NCBI RefSeq assembly: GCF_000022205.1
Contig: NC_012029.1
Location: forward strand, 1,364,001-1,428,000
Length of the DNA stretch: 64,000 nt
Source: Halorubrum lacusprofundi ATCC 49239
GTDB lineage: Archaea > Halobacteriota > Halobacteria > Halobacteriales > Haloferacaceae
Direction of reading: 5' to 3'
Below, in pieces: positions 45,504-54,678 of the stretch. The position numbers and the translations under genes are program-made. Each line of letters opens with the position of its first letter. Within the stretch, counting starts at the first letter, position 1. Under the pieces are notes generated by a model. The model had not been told where the DNA came from, ran no database searches, and was given only the letters and a program-made list of their open reading frames with translations.

Positions 45504-46511
45504 CTAGTCGCTCTCGCCGTCGCCGTCGGCGACCCGGTCGCGCTCTCGCTCTCGTCGGCGGTCGAGGACCAGTTCGAGCCCCTTCCCGGGGCCGCCCTCG
45601 ATGGGCCACCCCTTCGTCCGCCACTGGGGCGGTTCGGGCGAGAACGACGCACAGGATCCCGAACACTCTCGTGCGGTCGGGACCGTCTCCTTGGCCGCGC
45701 AGTACGGGACGAGCGCTTGCCCGTTGCGGCGAAGTTCGAAGTGTCGGCAGTCCGGCCGCATCGTGTCGGCGAAGGAGCGCCACCCCTTCCCGTAGGCTCG
45801 CTCGGCTATCTCCAGCCGGCGGGTCACCGTCTCAGGGTCGCGGCGCTCGTGTTCCGCGGGCGCCAGATCGCTCGGATGCCACGCCACGTCGGCCGCATCG
45901 GCGCCGACGCCTCCCTCGAAATCGGTCGCGAGGATGCCGGCCTCGACGGGCATCTCGCGGAGCAGGGCCGGCTCGACGCGCTCGCCGGTCGTCTCGGTGG
46001 CGAGCCACGCCTCGTCAGCGAGGCAGGTTTCGACGTCGTGAGCGAGTTGGTCGGCGAGCCGGTCGGCCGCAGAGCGATCGAGATCCGGCTTGTTCTCGAT
46101 CGCGACGATCCGCTTGACCCAATCGGGATACGGTCGCTTCCGGCGGAGCTGAATCCGGTTGTTCCGCCGTCGCTTCTCGATCAGCTCGCGGCCGGCAGCG
46201 CGGTGGACCGCCTGTCGAACGTAGCGCCATGGATAGCCGGGATGCGGGAGCGCGTCGCGGTACCACGCCCACTCGGCGGGGGCGTGGCGAACCACGTGGA
46301 GGAGGTCGGAATCGATGGTCCGATCGCCGAACGCACGGCGGGCTGCGAACGCCGCCGGATCGACCTCTATCACGACCGTGTCCCAGCGGCGCTCTTTGGT
46401 GCCGAGCTGGCGGGCGACGACTGCCGGACGCGGACCCTCTCCGGGGTACCACGCCAGCTCGGCGTACCGACAGACCAACAGCTCGTAGCCGAACTCGGCG
46501 TCCGGAGTCAC
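45504..46511 (-). CDS. DUF5787 family protein
   Basis: The 335-residue protein starts at GTG 46511. N-terminal FGYELLVCRYAELAWYPGEG and WDTVVIEVDPAAFAARRAFG, middle RIVAIENKPDLDRSAADRLA (an ExK pair like restriction-type nucleases), and C-terminal CRHFELRRNGQALVPYC with ARECSGSCASF. The pattern suggests a nuclease-like fold with a cysteine cluster, possibly Fe-S as in Cas4/AddB-type nucleases. The family is haloarchaeal with unknown activity. Confidence 0.75.
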   Translation of the reverse strand: MTPDAEFGYELLVCRYAELAWYPGEGPRPAVVARQLGTKERRWDTVVIEVDPAAFAARRAFGDRTIDSDLLHVVRHAPAEWAWYRDALPHPGYPWRYVRQAVHRAAGRELIEKRRRNNRIQLRRKRPYPDWVKRIVAIENKPDLDRSAADRLADQLAHDVETCLADEAWLATETTGERVEPALLREMPVEAGILATDFEGGVGADAADVAWHPSDLAPAEHERRDPETVTRRLEIAERAYGKGWRSFADTMRPDCRHFELRRNGQALVPYCAAKETVPTARECSGSCASFSPEPPQWRTKGWPIEGGPGKGLELVLDRRRERERDRVADGDGESD

Positions 46512-46572
46512 GGTTGTGGTAGTCGGCGGCAGTTTAAAAGTGAACGGGGCGGAATGGAACGAGAGTATCCGC

Positions 46573-47019
46573 TTAGACGTACTCGCCGGTGTCCCCGTCT
46601 TTCCGCTCGTCGAGGTAGTCGTGGGCGTCCTCTAAGATCTCTCGGGGGCCTGTTTGCGTGATCGTGTTGAGCGCCTGATCGTAGTCGCGCCACTGCAGGT
46701 CACGGTGTTCGTTCGAGATTTCGGCGCTCGCTTCGAACGAGCGCGCGATGAACAGGTGCACCGTCTTGTGGATGGTGTTGCCGTTCGCCTCAAACACGTA
46801 GTCGTACTCCTTGCGGAAGCCGTCGATCAGCCGGAAATCTTCGATTCCGGCCTCCTCCGACACCTCCCTGATCGCCGTCTGCTGGAGCTCCTCGTCCCCC
46901 TCGATCCCGCCCTTGGGGAACTCCCAGTCCCCCGGTCGGCTCTTCAGGAGCAAGTACTCCCGTTCGCCGCGGGTGTCGCGGAAGAGGATGGCTCCGGCAC
47001 TGGTCGCTTCGACCGTCAT
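46573..47019 (-). CDS. Nudix hydrolase, bis(5'-nucleosyl)-tetraphosphatase-like
   Basis: The 148-residue protein starts at ATG 47019. The Nudix box is complete: GGIEGDEELQQTAIREVSEE plus AGI. WEFPKGG precedes it, as in Ap4A hydrolases, and VHLFIARSFEASAEIS follows. It probably removes diadenosine polyphosphates or related nucleotides. It stands alone on the reverse strand. Upstream 47020-47223 holds the shared promoter with the S10 gene. Confidence 0.88.
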   Translation of the reverse strand: MTVEATSAGAILFRDTRGEREYLLLKSRPGDWEFPKGGIEGDEELQQTAIREVSEEAGIEDFRLIDGFRKEYDYVFEANGNTIHKTVHLFIARSFEASAEISNEHRDLQWRDYDQALNTITQTGPREILEDAHDYLDERKDGDTGEYV

Positions 47020-47223
47020 TAGCGTCAGGTAAGCGACCACCCCTAAAGAGGGTGTCGGAGTCGCAAACACATCGGCCGTTGCAGCCTTCTTCGACCGATC
47101 TGCGCGCCGTTAGTCGCCCGCTGCCGGTGTTTTATACGTGCAGATCGACATCGGATTTTACGTCCCGTTCGCGGTAGATGCGTTTTTACTCCTTGGGCCA
47201 CCATCAACGAACAAGCCCCAGCC

Positions 47224-47556
47224 ATGACCTTCGTCACGAAACTCTCTTTCGCGTCCGGCGACCACGACGTGCTCGCCGAGACCGTCCAAGACCTCAAATC
47301 GACGCTCGAACGGAAAGGCGCGGAGTGTAAGGGTCCACACGCCACGCCCGCCGAGACCGTCCGCGTTCCACTTTACAAACAGCTCCGCGCCGGCGACGAG
47401 TTCTCGCCGTGGAACTACGACGTGTACAAGCGCTCGATGGAGATCCACGGCGCGGACGACATCGCCCGCGAAGTCGTCGGTCGCGACTTCCCCGACTCGA
47501 TCCACGTCGAGGTCGAGGTCGACCAGAAGAAGCCGCTCGGACACCGTCGGGACTGA
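47224..47556 (+). CDS. uS10-type ribosomal protein paralogue
   Basis: The 110-residue protein starts at ATG 47224. It resembles ribosomal protein S10: TVQDLKSTLERKGAECKGPH, PAETVRVPLYKQLRAGDEFS and a closing DSIHVEVEVDQKKPL. Haloarchaea keep a paralogue alongside the ribosomal copy; its role is unclear. Upstream TTTTATACGTGC (about 47130-47141) is a likely promoter box. Confidence 0.85.
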   Translation: MTFVTKLSFASGDHDVLAETVQDLKSTLERKGAECKGPHATPAETVRVPLYKQLRAGDEFSPWNYDVYKRSMEIHGADDIAREVVGRDFPDSIHVEVEVDQKKPLGHRRD

Positions 47557-47585
47557 TTTTTAAAGGCCGCGAGACCTCGCGCGAC

Positions 47586-48935
47586 TCAGTCGTCGTCGCC
47601 GGTCGCGACGATCCGCTCGCCGGAGACGAACCATCCGTCGTCGTTCGCGCGCTCCGCGATCTTCGGCTGGAACACCCACGCCACGAGCCCCAAGATCGGT
47701 ATCATCGACGCGCCGACGATCGCGTAGCCGACGTGGAGGTTCGGGAGGAACGCGGCGGAGAACGCGAGCGGGTAGACGACGCCTCCGACCGTTCCGATCC
47801 CGCCGACGATCCCCGCCACCGATCCGGAGTTGTCCGGGAACATCGCGGGCACTTGCGCGAAGATCGCGCCCTCGGAGAACGCGCAGCCGGTGCCGACGAG
47901 GAAGCCGGCGACCACGGCGACGTAGATGTTCCCCGTCAGCCCGGCGAGCGTCATGCCGAACATCGACAGTACGACGAACGAGAGCGCGGCGAACGTCCAC
48001 TGGTTGCGGTACTCACCCTCGAAGACGGGGAGGATGTCCCGCTCGTTGCGCGCGACCACGTCGCTGACGTACCCGCCGATCGGCCGGAGGAGCCCGGCGG
48101 CGACCGAGAACGTCGCCGCGAACGACGCGGCGATCACGATGTCGCCCTGGCCGAACGCCTCGCGGTAGTAGGTCCCGAGCCAGCCGTTCATCGCGAGTTC
48201 GAGGCCGAACGACATCACGTACGCGACGGAGAGGACGACCGCGCCGTAGCGGGTCGCGATGAACCGCCACTGCTCCCAGCTCACGCCCGCCTTCGTCGCC
48301 TCCCGCTTCGCCTCGCTCTTCGCGGCGGCCCCGAAGACGTAGTAGACGACACCGAGCAGCACCGCGAGCGCGCCGGTGTAGAAGAACGCCGCCCGCCAGT
48401 TCGACGAGGTGGCGAGGAACGCCGAGCCGAATATCGGGTCGACGTATCCCTCACCGAAGATCCGCGGCAGGGTGAAGTACGCGCCCAGCCCGGCCCCGGC
48501 GTTGCCGATTCCGGCGAAGATCCCTTCCGCGGTCCCGAGGTTCTCCTCCTCGAACCACTCGGCGACGTGCTGGATGCCGATGACGAACGTGATCCCCGAG
48601 AGCGACGCGACGATCCGTGAGGCGGTGAACACCTCGTACGTCTGTGAGAACGCGCTGATGATCGCGAACGTCCCGACGACGACGAGCGTGACGCCGCCCG
48701 TGACGTTCGCCCCGAACCGATCCGTCAGCGGCCCGATGACGATGCGACCGAGGGGGACGGCGACGATGGCCGCGCTCGCGACGACCCCGAGCTGTTGGAC
48801 TGAGAGCCCGAACTCCTCGGCGATACCGCCGGTGAACGGCGCGAACGAGAACCAGATTACGAATCCGAGGTTGAACATGGCCGTCGCGAGAATGAGGTTC
48901 CGGTACTTGCCGTAGAGCAGGTCGGTCGGCTTCAC
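47586..48935 (-). CDS. narK: nitrate/nitrite MFS transporter
   Basis: The 449-residue protein is read from GTG 48935. Nitrate-porter (NNP family) features are [54 protein letters not shown] and [12 protein letters not shown], and the second signature [18 protein letters not shown]. Twelve helices are expected. It imports nitrate (or exchanges nitrite) for the assimilation enzymes encoded upstream. Its GTG start overlaps the TGA of the small gene at 48932-49096, so translation is probably coupled. Confidence 0.92.
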   Translation of the reverse strand: MKPTDLLYGKYRNLILATAMFNLGFVIWFSFAPFTGGIAEEFGLSVQQLGVVASAAIVAVPLGRIVIGPLTDRFGANVTGGVTLVVVGTFAIISAFSQTYEVFTASRIVASLSGITFVIGIQHVAEWFEEENLGTAEGIFAGIGNAGAGLGAYFTLPRIFGEGYVDPIFGSAFLATSSNWRAAFFYTGALAVLLGVVYYVFGAAAKSEAKREATKAGVSWEQWRFIATRYGAVVLSVAYVMSFGLELAMNGWLGTYYREAFGQGDIVIAASFAATFSVAAGLLRPIGGYVSDVVARNERDILPVFEGEYRNQWTFAALSFVVLSMFGMTLAGLTGNIYVAVVAGFLVGTGCAFSEGAIFAQVPAMFPDNSGSVAGIVGGIGTVGGVVYPLAFSAAFLPNLHVGYAIVGASMIPILGLVAWVFQPKIAERANDDGWFVSGERIVATGDDD

Positions 48936-49096
48936 CGCGAGTCACCTCCCGCGGAACGGTCGAGAACGTCTGCAGTTTCGTGGCTCTCGAACGACCGATC
49001 GACGACGTTCTCACGGTGGAGTGGACGGCTCGGTGAAGATCCGGCGGGATCGGAATCCGAATCGCACACCACTTGTGGTTCAAATTGTTTGAACAT
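48932..49096 (-). CDS. 54-residue microprotein translationally coupled to narK
   Basis: The ATG at 49096 starts [20 protein letters not shown], continuing to [11 protein letters not shown], and its TGA overlaps the GTG of narK by four bases (GTGA). The product is hydrophilic, with a single Cys and no membrane helix. The overlap, the gene's place just before narK, and a strong A+T-rich promoter zone upstream argue for a real gene. I do not recognise a family. Confidence 0.55.
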   Translation of the reverse strand: MFKQFEPQVVCDSDSDPAGSSPSRPLHRENVVDRSFESHETADVLDRSAGGDSR

Positions 49097-49486
49097 GGTC
49101 TTTCTCACGTTACAACGACACATACTGGCTATTAATAAACAAATCGGTTGACAATACTAACATTCTAGTGGGATATAGTAAGATATTCTCAACAACTACT
49201 CGCACGGCGGATTATTCGGCCATATTTGAAAGAAATTAAAAATTAAGAACTTTATTGAGGTATTCTCGAAAGAACGGCTTCTGTCGAACTGTTCGCTGAT
49301 CTGTTTTAGTTGTTTAATCACGATCATATGACTAGATGGCACACGGTGTGGATCGGTAGCCGTCGACCGCCGTGCGGCCGGAGGTCCGGGATCGACGTCG
49401 AACGCCGTCAGGTCTCGACTCCCGGCGGCGGCGAAGCTGATCCCTCGGTAGAACGGCTGAAAGCGCAACCGGCGGCTTGGAACCGC
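49097..49486. promoter_or_regulatory. A+T-rich intergenic region upstream of narK
   Basis: No gene is supported. The region 49100-49310 is strikingly A+T-rich for this genome and carries likely promoter elements for the reverse-strand microprotein-narK unit (for example ATTAATAAACAAA at about 49133). The remaining part is the end zone of the upstream nasA copy. Confidence 0.5.
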
Positions 49487-51649
49487 CTAGGAGTGGGATC
49501 CGGTCCCGTTCAGTTGTCCCGAACTGCCGGTGATATCGGTGGTGGTCCGGTCCGGGGCACGCAACGCGACCGCGCACTGCTTGAGGTTCGGCTCGGCCGA
49601 CTCCGGGTCCGCGGCGGACAGCGTGAGTCGGTTCGCCGCCGGGTTGTGGACCGGGAGCCAGACGAGCCCCGGCGGCACGTGGGCGTCGGGCGCGACCCCG
49701 ACCGTCACCGCGGAGCGACGGGACTCGATCACCGTCTCTCCCCGGTCGAACGCCCGCAGGTTGTCGGCGATCGTCTCGGGGTGCATCCGCGCGGCCGTCG
49801 CGCTCCCGTCGTCGTCAGCGTCAGGCCGAGTCCGGACCCCGGTGTTGTACGCGTCCGGACGACGGCCGGTGGTGAGCGTGAGGGGGTACGCCTCGTCGAT
49901 CGGCTCCGGCACGCCCCGGTGAGACGCGTTCGAGAACCGCGCTCGGCCCGAGTCGGTCGGGAACGACCATCGGCCGTCCGCGTCGTCGGGGGTTGCGTCC
50001 CTGGCGTCTTCGGCGTCCGCGCCGTCCCCGTCGTAGTACCGGTACCCGCCCTCGCCGGTCTCGTCCGGGGCGGGCCACCGGACGGCCAGCTCCTCGGACA
50101 GCCGCTCGTAAGAGATCCCCGAGAGGTCGGCCGTCGTGCCGCGCGTCAGGGCGCTGACCTCGTCGAACAGCGCTTCGGGGTCGAGCCGCGTCGAATCGAA
50201 CAGATCCGAAACGACACGGTCGGCGACCGCGCCGATGATGTCCACGTCCTGCCGAACGTCGGCCGGCGGCTCGCGCGCCGCCGAGACTCGTGAGACACGC
50301 CGCTCCATGTTCATCACCGTCCCCTCGGACTCGCCCCACGTCGCCGCCGGCAACACCACGTCCGCCAGCTCGACGGTGTCGGAGCGGAACGCGTCTTGGA
50401 CGATCAGGAACGTGTCTTCGAGGGCGCTCTCGACGTGGTTCGCGTCGGGCATCCCCGCGACCGGGTTCGTCGCCACCGTCCAGCAGACGTCGACGTTGTC
50501 CCGCGCCAGCTCGTCGATGATCCGGACGAACCCCGGCCCGGACGAGTCGGGAAGCCGGCTCAGCGGAACGCCCCACGCGTTGGCGATAGCCTTGCGGTGA
50601 GCCGTGTCGTCGAACGGTCTGTATCCCGGCCACGACGACTTCGAGGCGCAGACGCGGTTCCCCATCGAGTTCGCCTGTCCGGTCAACGAGAAGGGGCCGC
50701 TGCCCGGTCCCAGGTTGCCGGTGGCCAGACAGAGGTCGATCAACGAGCGGGCGGTTCCGGTCCCCTGAACGCTCTGGTTGACCCCCATTCCCCAGTACAC
50801 GAGGGTCCGAGCGTCGAACGCCGCGGCCAGCTCGGAGACGCGCTCGACCGGGACACCGGCGGTCTCGGCCGCGACGTCGACGTCTGGCAGCGATCCGACC
50901 ATGGCCTCGAACCCCTCGGTGTGGTGTTCGATGAACTCGCGGTCGACGAGGCCGTCGTCGACGACCTGCGCGAGCACGGCTCGCGCCAGCGCCAGATCCG
51001 TCCCCGGCTCCGGGCTGACGTGCAGATCGGCGTCGGCCGCCGTCTCGCTTTCGACGGGGTCGACGACGATCAGTTCGCCGTCGTCCCCGCCCGCGCTGTC
51101 GGCGATCCTGCGATACAGCACGGGATGGGCGATCTTCGGATTCGCGCCCCAGATCACGTGGGTCTCGGCGTCGGGGATGTCGTCGTACGTCGGCGGCGGC
51201 GCGTCGCTCCCGAACGCCTGCACGTACGCCTGCACCGCCGAGGCCATACAGAGAGTGGTGTTGGCGTCGTAGTACCGGGTGCCGAAGCCGCCGCGCGCGA
51301 GCTTTCCCAGCGCGTACGCCGCCTCGTTCGTCTGCTGGCCGCTTCCCAGCACCGCGACGTTGTCGTTCCCGTTCCTGAGCGCCTCGATAATCCGCACCGA
51401 AACGGTCCCGAGAACGGTGTCCCAGTCGGTCGGCCGGAGCGTCCCGCCCCGGCGGATCAGCGGTTCGGTCACCCGCTCGCCGCTCGGGTCGATCGTCTCG
51501 CGGACCCCCCGACTGCAGGTCTTGCCCCCGTTCGTGGGGTGGTCGTCGTCGCCTCGAACGTCGAGGAACTCCCCGTCGTCGCCGGCGCGCTGTTGGTAGC
51601 CACAACCGACCGCGCACCGCATACAGGTTGTTGGCTCCCGATCAGTCAT
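49487..51649 (-). CDS. nasA: NasA-type assimilatory nitrate reductase, copy 1 (divergent)
   Basis: The 720-residue protein starts at ATG 51649. CMRCAVGC (residues 9-16) and CSRG supply the [4Fe-4S] ligands. The molybdenum-ligand cysteine lies in NTTLCMASAV (about 133). Molybdopterin contacts are VIWGANPKIAHPV, GMGVNQSVQGTGTA and SLTGQANSMGNRV. It reduces nitrate to nitrite for assimilation, with electrons probably from ferredoxin. The C-terminal domain (KQCAVALRAP) and an acidic loop insertion at about 575-600 are visible. It is a tandem paralogue of copy 2. Confidence 0.9.
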   Translation of the reverse strand: MTDREPTTCMRCAVGCGYQQRAGDDGEFLDVRGDDDHPTNGGKTCSRGVRETIDPSGERVTEPLIRRGGTLRPTDWDTVLGTVSVRIIEALRNGNDNVAVLGSGQQTNEAAYALGKLARGGFGTRYYDANTTLCMASAVQAYVQAFGSDAPPPTYDDIPDAETHVIWGANPKIAHPVLYRRIADSAGGDDGELIVVDPVESETAADADLHVSPEPGTDLALARAVLAQVVDDGLVDREFIEHHTEGFEAMVGSLPDVDVAAETAGVPVERVSELAAAFDARTLVYWGMGVNQSVQGTGTARSLIDLCLATGNLGPGSGPFSLTGQANSMGNRVCASKSSWPGYRPFDDTAHRKAIANAWGVPLSRLPDSSGPGFVRIIDELARDNVDVCWTVATNPVAGMPDANHVESALEDTFLIVQDAFRSDTVELADVVLPAATWGESEGTVMNMERRVSRVSAAREPPADVRQDVDIIGAVADRVVSDLFDSTRLDPEALFDEVSALTRGTTADLSGISYERLSEELAVRWPAPDETGEGGYRYYDGDGADAEDARDATPDDADGRWSFPTDSGRARFSNASHRGVPEPIDEAYPLTLTTGRRPDAYNTGVRTRPDADDDGSATAARMHPETIADNLRAFDRGETVIESRRSAVTVGVAPDAHVPPGLVWLPVHNPAANRLTLSAADPESAEPNLKQCAVALRAPDRTTTDITGSSGQLNGTGSHS

Positions 51650-51841
51650 TAGCGATTACAGTTCGATATTGTTCCAATACGAGTCATTTTTATATTCATT
51701 CGTGTGCTGTTCTCGGCTCAACTTGGCTCTCCGTTTTCTCTCATCCGGCATAATTCTTTTTTCGCATGAATAACCATGGAGTATACTGCGGTCGAGCCGG
51801 TCGTCGCTCTCCGAGTCCCGCGAGACGGCGGCGGCAGGCCA
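51650..51841. promoter_or_regulatory. promoter region between the two nasA copies
   Basis: A+T-rich sequence (CATTTTTATATTCATTCG, about 51687-51704) lies upstream of copy 1 on the reverse strand, so this copy can be transcribed from its own promoter rather than only by read-through from copy 2. No gene is seen. Confidence 0.5.
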
Positions 51842-53956
51842 TCAGTCGTCCGTCGGTGCGGGCTCGCCGTCCACGGTGGGCTGGCCCTCGTGGACCAACG
51901 GGTTCGACGGCTGCGGCGCCCGGACGTCGACCGCGCACTGCTTGAGGTTCGGCTCGTCTGACTCGGGATCGACGACGGGGAGCGTGAGGGCGTTCACGGC
52001 CGGGTGGTGGATCGGCAGCCACACCATCCCCTTCGGCACGCCGTCGTCCGGGTTGACCGCAATCGTCACCGACCCCCGCCGCGACGAGACGACCGTCTTC
52101 CCGCGATCGAACGACTCGATGTACTCCAGCGTCGTCTCCGGGTGGATCCGCGCCATCGGGGGGTCGTCGGTCCCGGTGCCGCGACTGCGGACGCCGGTGT
52201 TGTACGCGTCGGCCTGCCGGCCGGTCGTCAAGGTCAGCGGGAACTCGTCGTCGGTCGGCTCGGCGAGGCCGTCATGGGCCCCCGTCGAGAACCGAGCGCG
52301 ACCCGACGGCGTGGGGAACGACCAGCCGTCGTTGTCGACGTAGCGGTAGCCGCCCTCCGCTTCCGGTGACGGAGCCGGCCACCGGACCGCGCGCTCCGCC
52401 TCCAGCCGGTCGTACGAGATCCCCGACAGATCCGCTGGCGTCCCCGCGGTCAGCGCGCGCAGCTCGTCGAACACCGACTCCGGCGAGAGCGCGGGTCGGG
52501 GGAACAGCTCCCCGTCGATCGCGGCGCCGATCGCGACGATGATGTCGAGGTCCTGTTTGATCTTCGGGGAGGTCTCCGTGGCGGCGCGGACCCGCGATAT
52601 CCGGCGCTCCATGTTGGTGACGGTCCCCTCGGACTCGCCCCACGTCGCCGCCGGCAACACCACGTCCGCCAGCTCGACGGTCTCGGTCCGGAAGGCGTCC
52701 TGCGCGACGAGGAAGGCGTCGTCGAGCGCGCTTCTGACCTCGCTCGCGTCGGGCATCCCCGCGACCGGGTTCGTCGCCACCGTCCAGCACACCTCGGGCG
52801 GCCCGTCCGCGACGGCGTCGACGATCCCGACGGGTCCCGGACCCGGATCGTCCGGAAGTCGGCTTCGTGGAATCTCCCACTCGTCCGCGATGAACTGCCG
52901 CTCCTCCGGATCGGTGAACCCGCGTTGACCGGGCCACGTCCCCTTCGACGAGCAGACGCGGGTCCCCATCGAGTTCGCCTGCCCGGTCAGCGAGAACGGT
53001 CCGCTTCCCGGCCGGAGGTTCCCGGTCGCGAGACACAGGTCGATGAGCGCCCGCGAGGTCGCGGTCCCCTGCACGCTCTGGTTGACGCCCATCCCCCAGT
53101 ACACGAGCGCCGAGTCCGTCATGGCCTCGGCGACGCGCTCGACCGTCTCGACCGAGACGCCGGCGGTCTCCGCCGCCTCCCGTACCGAGGGCAACGAGTC
53201 GACCGTCGCCTCGAAGCCGGTCGTCGCCTCCGCGACGAACTCGCGGTCGACGGCGTCGTCGGCGACGGTCTGCGCTAACACCGCCCGGGCGAACGCCAGA
53301 TCGGTGCCGGGGTCGACCTGCGCGTGCAGGTCGGCGTCGTCGACGGTCTCGCTCTCGACGGGGTCGACGACGATCAGTTCGCTGTCGTCGTCGCTCGCGC
53401 TGTCGGCGATCCACCGGTACATCACGGGGTGCGCCACCGCGGGATTCGCGCCCCAGATCACGTGGGTCTCGGCGTCGGGGATGTCCTCGTAGGTCGGCGG
53501 CGGCGCGTCGCTCCCGAACGCCTGGTAGTAGGCGGTGACGGCCGAGGCCATACAGAGGGTGGTGTTGGCGTCGTAGTACCGGGTGCCGAAGCCGCCCCGC
53601 GCGAGCTTCCCCAGCGCGTACGCCGCCTCGTTCGTCTGCTGGCCGCTTCCCAGCACCGCGACGCCGTCCCTCGTTTCGGCCAGCGCGTCCTCGATATGCG
53701 AGACGACCGTCCCGATCGCCGTCTCCCAGCTCGTGGGGACGAGGGTGCCGTCCTCCCTGACGAGGGGCCGCGTCAGCCAGTCCCCGTCGGGGTCCGCGGT
53801 CTCGCTGACCCCGCGCTGGCAGGCGAGGCCGCGGTTGACCGGATGGGACGCGTCGCCTCGGACGGTGTCGAGTCCGTAGTTGTTGGTGTACCCCTGCTGG
53901 AGGTGACCGCACCCGACGGCACACCGCATACACGTCGTCGGCGTCCACTCGCTCAT
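51842..53956 (-). CDS. nasA: NasA-type assimilatory nitrate reductase, copy 2
   Basis: The 704-residue protein starts at ATG 53956. CMRCAVGCGHLQQG and ACQRGV form the [4Fe-4S] site. NTTLCMASAVTAYY gives the Mo-ligand Cys (about 134), and VIWGANPAVAHPV and SLTGQANSMGTRV follow. The sequence is closer to what I know of haloarchaeal NasA than copy 1, so this is probably the working parental form. It is divergent from nirA, the next enzyme of the pathway. A stretch of about 220 bases is nearly identical to copy 1. Confidence 0.92.
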   Translation of the reverse strand: MSEWTPTTCMRCAVGCGHLQQGYTNNYGLDTVRGDASHPVNRGLACQRGVSETADPDGDWLTRPLVREDGTLVPTSWETAIGTVVSHIEDALAETRDGVAVLGSGQQTNEAAYALGKLARGGFGTRYYDANTTLCMASAVTAYYQAFGSDAPPPTYEDIPDAETHVIWGANPAVAHPVMYRWIADSASDDDSELIVVDPVESETVDDADLHAQVDPGTDLAFARAVLAQTVADDAVDREFVAEATTGFEATVDSLPSVREAAETAGVSVETVERVAEAMTDSALVYWGMGVNQSVQGTATSRALIDLCLATGNLRPGSGPFSLTGQANSMGTRVCSSKGTWPGQRGFTDPEERQFIADEWEIPRSRLPDDPGPGPVGIVDAVADGPPEVCWTVATNPVAGMPDASEVRSALDDAFLVAQDAFRTETVELADVVLPAATWGESEGTVTNMERRISRVRAATETSPKIKQDLDIIVAIGAAIDGELFPRPALSPESVFDELRALTAGTPADLSGISYDRLEAERAVRWPAPSPEAEGGYRYVDNDGWSFPTPSGRARFSTGAHDGLAEPTDDEFPLTLTTGRQADAYNTGVRSRGTGTDDPPMARIHPETTLEYIESFDRGKTVVSSRRGSVTIAVNPDDGVPKGMVWLPIHHPAVNALTLPVVDPESDEPNLKQCAVDVRAPQPSNPLVHEGQPTVDGEPAPTDD

Positions 53957-54678
53957 CGGCGAACCGGCTCCTCCGTGGTGGTCCCGCGCCGCGCTGGAGC
54001 GATCGATCCGCCGGCGGTTCCGATCCGTGACCGGTCCGAAATAGGTGGCCCGCACACGTAGTGTCGCATCAGTTAGTTTCTGAATACAACATACCCGATC
54101 ATCGGTATAATTGTTTTGGTGTGTACAATATAACGAGATTAGAAAAATAACAGACGATTTTCTGGATTATTTCTAAATAAACACGCACACGCGATCGGCC
54201 AAGCGGGCGCCGTCGGCCAGGCACGTGCCGGCGCATACACACGCGGGAGTCCCGGCCGACCGATCTCGGACCGATCGACGCCGGATCCGACCAATTTCGG
54301 ACCCGATCGCTCCCGGACCCAACCGATCCCAGACGCGATAACCGTTCCCAGACGCGATCGACGACCGCGACACGCTCGCGGGGATCGCACCTCGAGCTGA
54401 CCGGGCAGTTCCGACCCACGCTCGTCCGCGACCGGCCATTTGCATTTGTGAACTTCTGGCTCGTTTCGCTACCACATATATAATTTCGTTTTTTGGAAAT
54501 GGAAATATAAGTCAGTCTGGCGACCGCCCTTTCGATCGCTTCGTTATCTCCTATATTTTGTGATTTTATAAAAGCCGAACTATTTTATGCAATCCTGTAA
54601 ACTTCTATCCGAGATGACCCACCATTCGGACAATATAGATGGAGAACGGTTCCACACCAACGACGAGGGTGATCGGTG
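53957..54678. promoter_or_regulatory. divergent nasA-nirA intergenic region with degenerate repeats
   Basis: About 720 bases without a supported gene. A+T-rich ends (54060-54180 and 54470-54600) fit promoters for the two divergent genes. The middle has loosely repeated blocks (GGACCGATCG; GGATCCGACC; CCCAGACGCGAT at 54331 and 54350). A nitrate or ammonium regulator could bind here; no defined operator is recognised. Confidence 0.5.

Noticed and set aside
43076-45652. 858-codon open frame on the reverse strand
   Set aside because: It lies antisense to the FAD/Fe-S dehydrogenase, whose cofactor motifs are unmistakable. The antisense product has no recognisable domain.
49196-49468. 90-residue frame downstream of nasA copy 1
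   Set aside because: It crosses the A+T-rich promoter zone and encodes an unlikely mix of Phe/Ile/Asn-rich and Pro/Arg-rich parts. No ribosome site is seen.
50396-51652. 418-codon open frame opposite nasA copy 1
   Set aside because: Antisense of the nitrate reductase. The composition is an Arg/Val/His-rich artefact.
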